Of a stretch of 42,658 bases of DNA, positions 28,063-36,017 are shown in pieces. The notes under the pieces were generated by a model that was not told where the DNA came from, made no database searches, and saw nothing but the letters and a program-made list of their open reading frames with translations. This stretch comes from Geodermatophilus chilensis. GTDB taxonomy: Bacteria; Actinomycetota; Actinomycetes; Mycobacteriales; Geodermatophilaceae. The stretch is from the NCBI RefSeq assembly GCF_002802985.1, contig NZ_NVPT01000021.1:1-42658 (forward strand), given 5' to 3'. Within the stretch, counting starts at the first letter, position 1; each line of letters begins with the position of its first letter. Both the position numbers and the translations under genes were made by a program.

Positions 28063-29586
28063 CTACGCGGCGGGGTCGCCGACCGGGGCGCCGTCCACCA
28101 GCAGCCGGCGGCAGGCGGGCCGGCCCCGCCCCGCGAGGACCGCCGAGAGCGTCTCCGCCGTCGCCCACAGCGCCAGGTCCGCCGGCGCGCCGATCGCCAG
28201 CGGCCCCGGCGGGTGTTCCGCGCGGGCGGCGTGCCAGCCGCCGTGCGTGGCCGCGTCGAAGGCGTCGAAGGGGCGCAGCCCCGACATCGGCGTGCGGTGG
28301 TCGACCGCCGCGTGCACCCCGCCCCACGGGTCCAGCGGGGTGACCGGGGCGTCGCTGCCCAGCGCGAGCGGGACCCCGGCGTCGGCCAGGTCGGCGAACG
28401 GGTTGGTCGCCAGTGCCCGCTCCACACCCAGCCGCTCGGCGTACATCCCGGCGTCCCCACCCCAGGCCGCGTCGAAGGCCGGCTGCACGCTGGCGACCAT
28501 CCCCCAGTCCCGCAGCCGCTCGACGGCCGCCGGGGACACCATCTCGACGTGCTCGAGGCGGTGCCGGCACGCGCGCACCGCGGCCCGGCCGAGTTCGGCG
28601 ACGACCACGCCGACCGCGTCGAGCACCTGGTCGACGGCGGCGTCCCCGATGACGTGGAAGCCGGCCTGCACGCCGGCGCGGGTGCAGGCCCGCACGTGCT
28701 CGACCAGGGACGCCGTCTCGAAGCGCAGGTGCCCGGTCGTCTCGGGTCGGTCACTGTAGGAACGGCTCAGCGCGGCGGTGTGCGAGCCGAGCGCGCCGTC
28801 GCAGAACAGGTCCCCGCCAGCACCGGCCAGGCCCAGCTCGCGCACCAGCTCCAGGCCACCGCGCTCGGCGAGCTCGCCCCAGTAGCCGAGCACCCGCGGT
28901 CCGGGCTCGGCGGCGGCGATCGCCAGCAGGCCGGCCAGGTCGTCGGCGCCGGACACCTCGGGGCCGGCCATCTCGTGCAGGCTGCCGATGCCCAGGGCCG
29001 CCGCCGCCGTCCGGGTGGCCCGCTGCGCGGCGCCGCGCTGGGTGGCGTCCACCGCGCCGTAGGCGGCCTGCCGGGCGGCGTGGTGGGCGTCGAGGCGCAG
29101 CTGCCCGTCCGGGGCGAAGCCGGGCAGGCCGGCAATCCCCGGGATCCGGTCCAGGAGCGCGGTCGAGACGGTGGCGGAGTGGACGTCGACCCGCGCCAGG
29201 TAGGCCGGCCGGTCGCCGACGACGGCGTCGACGTCGGCGCGGATGAGCCCGCGCCCTTCCGGCCAGCCGGTCTCGTCCCAGCCGGTGCCCAGCAGGACGC
29301 CGCCCGGAGTGGCCGTGGCGTGCGCCCGGAGCGACGTCACGGCGTCGGCAAGGCTCAAGCTGGAGTGGAGGTCGAGGCCGTTCAGCGCCAGACCGGTCGC
29401 CGTGGCGTGCACGTGGGCGTCGACGAAGGCGGGGGTGAGCAGCGCGCCCTCCCCCGCGAGCACCCGGTCCGCGGACGGTGCGCCGGCAGCGTCGCCCACC
29501 CAGGCGATCCGGCCGCCCTCGACGAGCAGTGCCCGGCCGGCGCGGTCGCCGATCGTCACGTCGGTGACCAGCAGGCGTCCGGTCAC
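28063..29586 (-). CDS. Amidohydrolase family 3 protein (YtcJ-like)
   Basis: Metal-dependent hydrolase of 507 aa with the composite beta-sandwich and TIM-barrel layout of D-aminoacylase/YtcJ relatives. Metal ligands: HVH in FVDAHVHATATG, H in HVIGDAAVDQ, H in CRHRLEHVEM, and D in LGSDAPVTPLDPWGG. The substrate is not predictable; the group includes exoenzyme-type and N-acyl amino acid hydrolases. GTG start at 29586, divergent from the GNAT gene across about 130 bp. Confidence 0.9.
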   Translation of the reverse strand: MTGRLLVTDVTIGDRAGRALLVEGGRIAWVGDAAGAPSADRVLAGEGALLTPAFVDAHVHATATGLALNGLDLHSSLSLADAVTSLRAHATATPGGVLLGTGWDETGWPEGRGLIRADVDAVVGDRPAYLARVDVHSATVSTALLDRIPGIAGLPGFAPDGQLRLDAHHAARQAAYGAVDATQRGAAQRATRTAAAALGIGSLHEMAGPEVSGADDLAGLLAIAAAEPGPRVLGYWGELAERGGLELVRELGLAGAGGDLFCDGALGSHTAALSRSYSDRPETTGHLRFETASLVEHVRACTRAGVQAGFHVIGDAAVDQVLDAVGVVVAELGRAAVRACRHRLEHVEMVSPAAVERLRDWGMVASVQPAFDAAWGGDAGMYAERLGVERALATNPFADLADAGVPLALGSDAPVTPLDPWGGVHAAVDHRTPMSGLRPFDAFDAATHGGWHAARAEHPPGPLAIGAPADLALWATAETLSAVLAGRGRPACRRLLVDGAPVGDPAA

Positions 29587-29714
29587 GCCCCCTCCCCTCT
29601 GTCGCGCGGCCGCCGTCCGCGCCCGGGGAAGGACACCACGGCGCCTCCGGCAGTGCCTCCCGGGGGGCCGGCGTCCGGTGGCCGCGGGCCGCCCCCGGCG
29701 GTAGGCAGGACGGT

Positions 29715-30242
29715 GTGACGGCCGACGGCGGGGAGCTGCGCACGGCCCGGTTGCGGCTGCGGGCCTGGACCACCCGCCGGGACGACCTGGCGCGCCTGGT
29801 GGACCTCTACGGCCGCGACGAGGTCACCCGCTGGCTGGGCGGGACACCCTCGGTCCCGCCGGTGGAGCTGGTCGCCCGGTGGCGCGCGGTGGCCGAGGCC
29901 GACGAGCGCTTCGGGGTCTGGGCGCTCGAGCTGGACTCCGGGACCGTGGCCGGCACCGTGCTGCTCAAGCCCCTGCCGCACGGCGTGGGCGAGGTGGAGG
30001 TCGGCTGGCACCTGCACCCGGACAGCTGGGGCCGCGGATACGCCACCGAGGCGGCGCGGGCGGTGATCGACCGGGGGTTCCAGGCGGGCCTGCCGGAGGT
30101 CTACGCCGTCGTCCGGCCCGGCAACACCGCGTCGGTGGCGGTCTGCGCCCGGCTGGGGATGACCCCGCTGGGCCGCATGCGCCGCTGGTACGACGTCGAG
30201 CTCGACGCCTTCCGGCTCATGGCGCCGGTCGTGGTCGACTGA
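29715..30242 (+). CDS. GNAT acetyltransferase (RimJ/RimL-like)
   Basis: Protein of 175 aa. Starts with LRTARLRLRAW, typical of the RimJ/RimL/SpeG subgroup; the acetyl-CoA motif is WHLHPDSWGRGYATEAARA and motif B is PGNTASVAVCARLGMTPLG. Probable substrate: an N-terminal or side-chain amine of an unknown protein or small molecule. GTG start at 29715. Hairpin copy C follows the stop. Confidence 0.88.
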   Translation: MTADGGELRTARLRLRAWTTRRDDLARLVDLYGRDEVTRWLGGTPSVPPVELVARWRAVAEADERFGVWALELDSGTVAGTVLLKPLPHGVGEVEVGWHLHPDSWGRGYATEAARAVIDRGFQAGLPEVYAVVRPGNTASVAVCARLGMTPLGRMRRWYDVELDAFRLMAPVVVD

Positions 30243-30297
30243 AGGAGGACCCCCTCCTCCCCACCCCTCGCGAACTCGGGCGGTGCCCGGGAGGGGG
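30243..30297 (+). repeat. Post-stop hairpin repeat, copy C (diverged)
   Basis: Starts immediately after the GNAT stop with GGAGGACCCCCTCCTCCCC and ends CCGGGAGGGGG, so the outer arms still pair. The inner stem is degraded compared with copies A and B. Confidence 0.5.
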
Positions 30298-30337
30298 CCG
30301 GGGCCATCGACGTCGACCCAGCAGCTGATGGAGCCGC

Positions 30338-31198
30338 TCAGCGGCCCCGGCGGCGGCGCAGCAGCCTGCGCGCCTTCGCCAGGGGGCTCGCCTTCGGGCG
30401 GGCGCCCCGGACGTCGCTGTGGTCGAGCCGCACGGCCTCCTCCAGGCTCGGCGCGGTGCCCCCCAGGTGCGCCGGCTGCCACCAGAGGTCGTCGGGGCCG
30501 GCCGGCGGCTGCGGGTAGGTGCGCTGCGCCTCGTCGACCAGCGCCTCCATCGCCGTGCGGATGCGGGCCAGCAGCGCGCGCGGCTCCTCCCCCGGCTCGG
30601 GCCGGATCGGCTCGCCGAGGACGACGGTGACCGCCACACCGCGGGTCAGCTGGATGGGGTGGTGCTTGGTGAACAGCCGCTGGCCGCCCCACACCGCCGC
30701 GGGGATCACCGGGACGCCGGCGTCGATCGCCATCCGCGCGGCGCCGCCCTTGAGCTCCTTGACCCGGAAACTGCTGCTGATCGTCGCCTCCGGGAAGACG
30801 CCGACCACCTCGCCGTCCTTGAGCGCCCGGACCGCGAGGTCGAACGCGCCCGCACCGGCCTTCCGGTCGACCGGGATGTGGTGCATCGCCCGCATGAAGG
30901 GCCCGGAGAAGCCGTGGTGGAAGACCGAGGCCTTGGCCATGAACCGCACCAGCCGGTGCTGCGGCAGCGCCGCCAGGCCGAGGAAGGTGAAGTCCAGGTA
31001 GCTGACGTGGTTGCTGCAGATGACCGCGCCACCCGTCGGCGGCACGTGCTCGGCGCCGCGGACGTCGAAACGGAAGCGCAGCAGCCGGAAGACGACCAGT
31101 GCCAGCCGGATGACCAGCCGGTAGGGACGGTCCCGGAGATCCGGGCGGGGGCCGAAGAGGTCCCGGCGGACGACGTCGCGCCAGCTCGCGGTGTACAT
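30338..31198 (-). CDS. 1-acylglycerol-3-phosphate acyltransferase-like (PlsC family)
   Basis: Protein of 286 aa. Acyltransferase motifs: NHVSYLD (H64, D69), then FMAKASVFHHGFSGPFMRAM, the FPEATIS motif, and VPVIPAAVWG. The enzyme would acylate lysophosphatidic acid or a related acceptor at the inner membrane face. A helix at about 28-42 may anchor it. The C-terminus is strongly basic (KARRLLRRRRGR). ATG at 31198. Confidence 0.9.
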   Translation of the reverse strand: MYTASWRDVVRRDLFGPRPDLRDRPYRLVIRLALVVFRLLRFRFDVRGAEHVPPTGGAVICSNHVSYLDFTFLGLAALPQHRLVRFMAKASVFHHGFSGPFMRAMHHIPVDRKAGAGAFDLAVRALKDGEVVGVFPEATISSSFRVKELKGGAARMAIDAGVPVIPAAVWGGQRLFTKHHPIQLTRGVAVTVVLGEPIRPEPGEEPRALLARIRTAMEALVDEAQRTYPQPPAGPDDLWWQPAHLGGTAPSLEEAVRLDHSDVRGARPKASPLAKARRLLRRRRGR

Positions 31199-31233
31199 GG
31201 CGGGACGATAGCCGCCGTCCCCCGGCAGCGCTC

Positions 31234-32391
31234 TCAGGTGTGGGTGGCCTCGACCGCCGCGCGCACCACCGCGGTCAGGTCCCCGGTGTCGGCGAACACC
31301 CGGCGCTGCAGGTCCGCCCCGGTGCCCCGGTCGAGGACCACCGCCACCCCGTCGGCCACGCGCCGCTCGTCCCCGGCAGCGGCCAAGGCGGGACGCACGT
31401 GCTCCAGCAGCGCGGTCACGACCTGCGCGGCCGGCGCAGGGCGGCCGGTCGCGGGGTGCACGAGGTCGCCGGTCAGCCCCGAGCGGCTGGCCCGCCAGGC
31501 CGCCATCCGCACCACCTCGCTGCGGACCGCCGGCGCGGGCACCCCCGCCCGCCACTCGCCCGCGGCGGTGTCGACGAGCCCGCGCACCAGCCCGGCGAGG
31601 GTGACGGCGTCCTCGGCGCGCAGCGCCACGTCGGCGACCCGCACCTCGACGGTGGGCCAGCGCTCGGACAGCCGGGCGTCGAAGTACACCATCCCGGTGT
31701 CGACGATCGTCTCGGTCGCGAGCAGCTCCCGCACCAACCGGTGGTAGGCGGCCGCGTCGCCGAACAGCTCGTTGGGGCCGGACGACGGCCAGCGGTTCCA
31801 CGCCTGGGCCCGGTAGCTGGCGTGCCCGCTGTCGCGGCCGAGCCAGAACGGCGAGTTGGCGGTGAGCGCGGTCAGCACCGGCAGCCAGACACGGATGCGG
31901 TCGAGGACCGCGACGCCCTCCTCGTCGTCGGCCACGGCGACGTGCACGTGGCACCCGCAGGTCAGCTGCTCGGCGGCGGTGAGGCCGAAGGTGTCGGCCA
32001 TCTCGGTGTACCGCTCCCCCGGCGTGGTGCGCGGCTCGACGCGCACCGGCGAGCTGGCCAGGGCGGCCACCCGGGCGCCGACGCCACGGGCCGCCGCGTC
32101 CGCCCGCTCCCGCCAGTGCCGCAGGTCGGCGGCGACGTCGTCGAGGCCGGTGCAGACGCGGGTGCCGAACTCCAGCTGCTGGGCCTTGAGCTCGGGCACC
32201 AGGCGCGCGGCCGGGTCGGCTCCGCCGGCCTCGTCGTCCCGGGCCGCGCGGTCGTGCTCGTCGACCGTCTCGCCCTCCCCGCGACGGGCCGCCACCTCGA
32301 GCGCAGCCGGCCCGAGCGGTACCGGCCGCCCCGAGGGGTCGACGACCAGCAGCTCCTCCTCGACACCCACCGTCCGCACGCCGACCAGCAT
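31234..32391 (-). CDS. Carboxylate-amine ligase of the GCS2/YbdK family
   Basis: Protein of 385 aa, related to glutamate-cysteine ligase. Marks include TVGVEEELLVVDPSGRPV at the start, LEFGTRVC, TCGCHVHVAVADDEEG, LTALTANSPFWLGRDSG and VEVRVADV. E. coli YbdK has weak glutamate-cysteine ligase activity; true substrates of most members are unknown. ATG at 32391 with no strong ribosome-binding site. It is divergent from the gene at 32542, and the gap between them carries motif 4. Confidence 0.9.
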   Translation of the reverse strand: MLVGVRTVGVEEELLVVDPSGRPVPLGPAALEVAARRGEGETVDEHDRAARDDEAGGADPAARLVPELKAQQLEFGTRVCTGLDDVAADLRHWRERADAAARGVGARVAALASSPVRVEPRTTPGERYTEMADTFGLTAAEQLTCGCHVHVAVADDEEGVAVLDRIRVWLPVLTALTANSPFWLGRDSGHASYRAQAWNRWPSSGPNELFGDAAAYHRLVRELLATETIVDTGMVYFDARLSERWPTVEVRVADVALRAEDAVTLAGLVRGLVDTAAGEWRAGVPAPAVRSEVVRMAAWRASRSGLTGDLVHPATGRPAPAAQVVTALLEHVRPALAAAGDERRVADGVAVVLDRGTGADLQRRVFADTGDLTAVVRAAVEATHT

Positions 32392-32511
32392 CGTCGGGGA
32401 CCTGTGGTACCGCGCGGCGAGCGGGTGAGAGACCGGACGCCGGGTTCGGTGCTCCGGCGCCGGAGGCGCCGTTCTTGTGGTCGACGGCTCGACCGATTGA
32501 GTTGTTATTAT

Positions 32512-32529
32512 TGTTGTTGGGTATAACGG
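32512..32529 (-). promoter_or_regulatory. Polar terminus motif, site 4 (at promoter of 285-aa gene)
   Basis: Reads CCGTTATACCCAACAACA on the minus strand (towards dif, 12.5 kb away). On the plus strand it is TGTTGTTGGGTATAACGG and ends 12 bp before the ATG at 32542. Only this copy has A at position 8, which creates TATAAC, a good -10 box, at 32522-32527; TTGAGT lies 19 bp upstream. The mRNA would have almost no leader. A protein bound here would repress the gene. A T-rich stretch lies on the dif-facing side. Confidence 0.82.
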
Positions 32530-32541
32530 TAGAGTGGCTGC

Positions 32542-33399
32542 ATGACCGACCGGTGGGCACAACCACTGCCGGCGATGCCGGCTCCACCCCCCGAGCGGGC
32601 CTGGCAGCGACTGCCGGTGCCCCCGGGCTACGAGGCCCAGTGGCGCCGGCTCGTCGACGCCGCCCTCGAGGTCGGCATGGGGCCGGACGCCCTCGTCGAG
32701 GAGGGCATGGCCCCGATCGCCGAGGCCCGCGACTGGAAGCCGGCCACCGTCGCCCTCTACAGCAAGGTGGCCCGGTACGGCGGGATCGCGCTGCCCATGG
32801 TGCGGACGCCGGAGCCCGACCCGCAGACCCTGGAACTGCGGCCACTCTCGCAGATCAGGAGCGAGGACCCCGAGCACCTGCGCACCGTGGCGTGGTGCGC
32901 GCTGGCCTTGGGCTGGCCCGGCACCGTCGGGCAGTTCCGGTCGCTGCGCCGTGACCAGGTGCACCCCACCGCGCGGCGGGTCGTCGTCCGCACCGAGGAC
33001 GGCGAGTGGTCGGTACCGGGCGCGCTGACCGCGTGGCACGCCTGGGAGGACTGCCGTGCCCGGTTCCCCGCGCTCGCCGACAGTCCGTGGGTGCTGCCGG
33101 CGCTGCGCCGTGGGCCGGGCCTCGCCTCGGCGGTGGGCGCCCAGCTCTCCACCCAGGCGCTGCAGGTGACCTTCGCCAAGCACGCCGTGCGGACCGCGCA
33201 GCACCTGCGCATGAGCGCGCCACCGTCGCGGCGCGAGTGGGCCGAGGCGCTGGCGGTGCAGTACCTGACGCTCTCCTACGACTCCTACCGTCGGCTCGCG
33301 CTCGCGGGCGGCACCGAGCCGGTCGCCCCACGCGGCGCCGTGCGCGCCAAGCGCAGTGCCGCCCGGGCGGCACGGGAGGCCGAGGGTCGCGGCTCCTGA
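32542..33399 (+). CDS. Tyrosine-recombinase-like DNA-binding protein, candidate partner of the polar motifs
   Basis: Protein of 285 aa, not matched to a named family. Residues about 31-85 look like an integrase core-binding domain (WRRLVDAALEVGMGPDALVE, then WKPATVALYSKVARYGG). Residues 111-160 resemble the start of a catalytic domain (VAWCALALGWPGTVGQFRSL, RRDQV, VVVRTEDGEWSVPGALTAW). The usual catalytic Arg of the TGLRxxE box is missing, no H-x-x-R is seen, and Y246 or Y249 are the only tyrosines near the expected place. It is probably inactive for recombination but able to bind DNA. The end (263-285) is basic. The ATG lies 12 bp after motif 4; motifs 5 and 6 follow the gene. Proposed as the binder of the motifs; this is inference. 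Confidence 0.72.
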   Translation: MTDRWAQPLPAMPAPPPERAWQRLPVPPGYEAQWRRLVDAALEVGMGPDALVEEGMAPIAEARDWKPATVALYSKVARYGGIALPMVRTPEPDPQTLELRPLSQIRSEDPEHLRTVAWCALALGWPGTVGQFRSLRRDQVHPTARRVVVRTEDGEWSVPGALTAWHAWEDCRARFPALADSPWVLPALRRGPGLASAVGAQLSTQALQVTFAKHAVRTAQHLRMSAPPSRREWAEALAVQYLTLSYDSYRRLALAGGTEPVAPRGAVRAKRSAARAAREAEGRGS

Positions 33400-33456
33400 C
33401 CGAGGCGCGGATCCCCCGTGGTTGCTGGAGGTGTTTGCCTTTTGTTTTTTGTAGGT

Positions 33457-33474
33457 GATCGTTGGGGATAACGG
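33457..33474 (-). promoter_or_regulatory. Polar terminus motif, site 5
   Basis: Minus strand CCGTTATCCCCAACGATC, reading towards dif (13.5 kb). Preceded on the dif side by TTTTGTTTTTTG. No gene starts downstream on either strand, so a promoter role is unlikely. Confidence 0.83.
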
Positions 33475-33723
33475 AGACGTACGCGCCATAGACGTGCGCC
33501 ACGGGTCCGGCATGACAGCGGCACGAGTTGCCCGCCGGTCGGTCCAGGGACGGGCGCCGGCTCTGGCGGCACCGAGCGCTCGGCCACAGCGAGCCCAGGC
33601 CGTCGTGGCGCCCTCCGCAGCCGATGCCGTTGCCCGGTACTGCAGCAGGGCTCAGAGGGCCGGGTACCGGGTGGGCCTCTCCCCTACCTCGGTGCGTGCG
33701 GGGGTCCCTCGCGTTGGTGATTG

Positions 33724-33741
33724 CGATGTTGTGGATAACGG
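33724..33741 (-). promoter_or_regulatory. Polar terminus motif, site 6
   Basis: Minus strand CCGTTATCCACAACATCG, reading towards dif. It contains TTATCCACA, the E. coli-type DnaA box; no other copy does. It lies 55 bp past the end of the convergent radical SAM gene. Confidence 0.78.
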
Positions 33742-33796
33742 GCCGACGCCCGGCGCGCACGCAGGACGACCGTGCCGGTGTCCGTGACGCGCCGAC

Positions 33797-35497
33797 TCAG
33801 AGAAGCGTGAGCTGCTCGCCCGCCGGTGCTGCGGCGGGGCGGGCCTGCGCCGTCCGGGCGCCCGGACGGGTCGGCGGCAGGCTCCCCGCCGGGAAGTCGC
33901 TCTCCCCATCGCCGGGGATGCCGGCCGGGGTGTCGCCGACGTCCGCCCCGCGCGCCGCTCCCCCGGCCTGCCGGTCGAACCCGTACCGGGCCAGCAGCGG
34001 GGCCACCCGCCCGGCCAGCCAGGTGCGGTACTCCGGCGCCACGACGGCTCCGCGGCGGTAGAGCTGCTGATAGCGCGGCACGAGCTGCGGGTGCTCGCGG
34101 GCCAGCCAGGCGGAGAACCACTCGCGGGCGCCGGGGCGGAGGTGCAGGGGGACGACGGTGACGCCGCTGGCACCGGCCTCCGCGATCGCCCCCAGCGCGG
34201 CGTCGAGGTCGGCCAGCCGGTCGGTGAGGCCGGGCAGCACCGGGGCGAGGAACACCCCGCAGGACAGGCCGGCATCGGTGATCGCCCGTACCAGCTCCAG
34301 CCGCGACCGCGGGCTGGGCACCCCGGGCTCGAGCGAGGCGTGCAGGTCGCCGTCCCAGATGGCCATCGAGACACCCAGCCCGATCGGGACGTCCCGGGCG
34401 GCGGCCGCCAGCAGCGGCAGGTCCCGGCGCAGCAGGGTGCCTTTCGTCAGGATCGACAAGGGCGTTCCGGAGCCGGCCAGCGCGCCGATCACCCCGGGCA
34501 TCAGCCGGTACCGCCCCTCGGCGCGCTGGTAGGGGTCGGTGTTGGTGCCCAGGGCGACGTGCTCGCGCTGCCACGACGGCCGAGCCAGCTCGCGGCGCAG
34601 GACGTCGACCAGGTTGGTCTTCACGACCACCTGGCTGTCGAAGTCTCGCCCGGTGTCCAGCTCCAGCCACTGGTGCGTGCCGCGGGCGAAGCAGTTGTGG
34701 CTGACCACGCCGTTGGCGATGAAGTCCCCTGTCCCGGTGGTGATGTCGTACATCGGCATCTCGAGCCCCAGGTCCTGGACCTCGACCACGCGGAGATCGG
34801 CGTCGCTCGTGACGGCGATGCCGTCGAGCGGGCACGTGCGGCGGATCGCCGGGTCGACCAGGTGGATGAACCGCACGTGCTCACGCAGGCCACCCCTCAG
34901 GTAGCCGCGGCGATGGTCCGCGCAGACGTCCAGCGCATCAGCCGACCGGCCGAACCCGAGCAGCTCATCGTTGGTCGTCAGGTACGGGCGGCGGTCGCGG
35001 CCGGCCATCGCCCCGGTGACGTGCTTCCAGCCGCGGCCGGTCAGGAAGCGGTGGTCGCCACTGGCGACGAGCTCGGTCCCGTCGGCCAGACGCACCCGGT
35101 GGGCGGGCTTCACCGTCGACCAGTGCGCCAGCACCTCGGTCGTCACGTAGTGCCGGTACGTGCCACGGCGCTCGGTCCCGACGATCCGTTCGCCTACCCG
35201 CAGGTCGGCGATCGCCTTCTGCCGCCCGTCGGCCATCAGCACGAGCGTGTCGCCCCGTAGGCAATACACACACGCATGCGAACAGCCCCTGTAGGGGTTG
35301 ATCGTCCAGCGGAACGGCACCGCCGAGTCCCCAGGTACCTCGTTGAGCGCACTCTTGCTGCGCACCTCGTGGAACGTCAGCCCGGGGAACTCCGGAACCT
35401 GCACGCTGCGCAGCAGGCCGCGCAACGTCGGCATGCCGGGCAGCGTCGCCGGGTCCTCGGCGTCCAGCCGCTGGGCGTCCCACCGCATGCCGGCCAT
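33797..35497 (-). CDS. Rv2578c-family radical SAM protein with intein
   Basis: Precursor of 566 aa. The N-extein (1-78) ends GCSHACVY and the C-extein begins CFARGTH at residue 269; joined they restore the C-x3-C-x2-C iron-sulfur motif (C72, C76, C269). The mature protein of about 376 aa belongs to the Rv2578c family, whose reaction is unknown. The C-terminal end is Pro/Ala-rich. ATG at 35497; an in-frame ATG four codons later is possible. Splicing is essential, because without it the [4Fe-4S] cluster could not form. Confidence 0.92.
   Translation of the reverse strand: MAGMRWDAQRLDAEDPATLPGMPTLRGLLRSVQVPEFPGLTFHEVRSKSALNEVPGDSAVPFRWTINPYRGCSHACVYCLRGDTLVLMADGRQKAIADLRVGERIVGTERRGTYRHYVTTEVLAHWSTVKPAHRVRLADGTELVASGDHRFLTGRGWKHVTGAMAGRDRRPYLTTNDELLGFGRSADALDVCADHRRGYLRGGLREHVRFIHLVDPAIRRTCPLDGIAVTSDADLRVVEVQDLGLEMPMYDITTGTGDFIANGVVSHNCFARGTHQWLELDTGRDFDSQVVVKTNLVDVLRRELARPSWQREHVALGTNTDPYQRAEGRYRLMPGVIGALAGSGTPLSILTKGTLLRRDLPLLAAAARDVPIGLGVSMAIWDGDLHASLEPGVPSPRSRLELVRAITDAGLSCGVFLAPVLPGLTDRLADLDAALGAIAEAGASGVTVVPLHLRPGAREWFSAWLAREHPQLVPRYQQLYRRGAVVAPEYRTWLAGRVAPLLARYGFDRQAGGAARGADVGDTPAGIPGDGESDFPAGSLPPTRPGARTAQARPAAAPAGEQLTLL
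34694..35263 (-). mobile_element. Intein inside radical SAM gene
   Basis: Intein of 190 aa (residues 79-268 of the precursor). It starts with Cys (CLRGDTLVLMADGR, block A), has the block B motif with H149 (SGDHRFLT), block F/G YDITTGTGDFIANGVVSHN, and ends His-Asn before Cys. A short middle stretch (HRRGYLRGGLREH) resembles a decayed LAGLIDADG endonuclease, so it is probably a mini-intein that can splice but not home. Confidence 0.9.
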
Positions 35498-35531
35498 CCG
35501 AACACACGTTCGAGAGCCTGTCCAGCCGGGG

Positions 35532-36017
35532 CTACAACGGCGGGCGGTCCTCGTAGAAGGTGGAGAGCACCACCGTCGTCCGGGTGCTGACGTTGGCCGT
35601 CTGCCGGATGGTGCGCAGCAGCGCCTCCAGCGCGTCGGGGGACGACACCCGCACCTTGAGCAGGTAGCTCTCCACCCCCGCCACCGAGTGGCAGGCCTCG
35701 ATCTCGCGCAGGTGGGCCAGCAGGGACGGCGCGTCGTCGGGGGTGGCGGCGTCGGACGGCGTGATCGCCACGAAGGCCGTCAGGCCCAGGCCGAGGGCCT
35801 TCGCGTCCAGCTTGGCGTGGTAGCCGGTGATCAGCCCGCGCTGCTCGAGCCGGCGGACGCGCTGGTGCACCGCCGACACAGACAGCCCCACCCGCTCGGC
35901 GAGCTCGGTGTAGCTGGCCCGCCCGTCCCGGGCCAGCGCGGCCAGCAGCGCCCGGTCGACGTCGCCGGAGGTGAGCGGCCCGCCGCCGTGGTCAGCCGGG
36001 GAGGACGACGAGCTCAC
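35532..36017 (-). CDS. Lrp/AsnC-family transcriptional regulator
   Basis: Protein of 161 aa. N-terminal winged HTH (about 17-70: LTSGDVDRALLAALARDGRA, YTELAERVGLSVSAVHQRVR) and a C-terminal RAM ligand-binding domain (about 80-155). It would respond to an amino acid or similar small molecule; the target is unknown. GTG at 36017 overlaps the pepE coding end by 26 bp, so the two are very likely co-transcribed and may be functionally linked to peptide or amino acid use. Confidence 0.92.
   Translation of the reverse strand: MSSSSSPADHGGGPLTSGDVDRALLAALARDGRASYTELAERVGLSVSAVHQRVRRLEQRGLITGYHAKLDAKALGLGLTAFVAITPSDAATPDDAPSLLAHLREIEACHSVAGVESYLLKVRVSSPDALEALLRTIRQTANVSTRTTVVLSTFYEDRPPL

Larger units (their letters stand above)
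33400..33796. other. Intergenic region with motif sites 5 and 6
   Basis: Gap of 397 bp between two convergent genes. It begins with a T-rich stretch (about 33433-33452), followed by motifs 5 and 6, 267 bp apart in the same orientation. No gene or hairpin is supported in it. Confidence 0.6.

Noticed and set aside
33724-33741. DnaA box as sign of an origin
   Set aside because: Single box, no dnaA/dnaN nearby, and the site lies 14 kb from dif.
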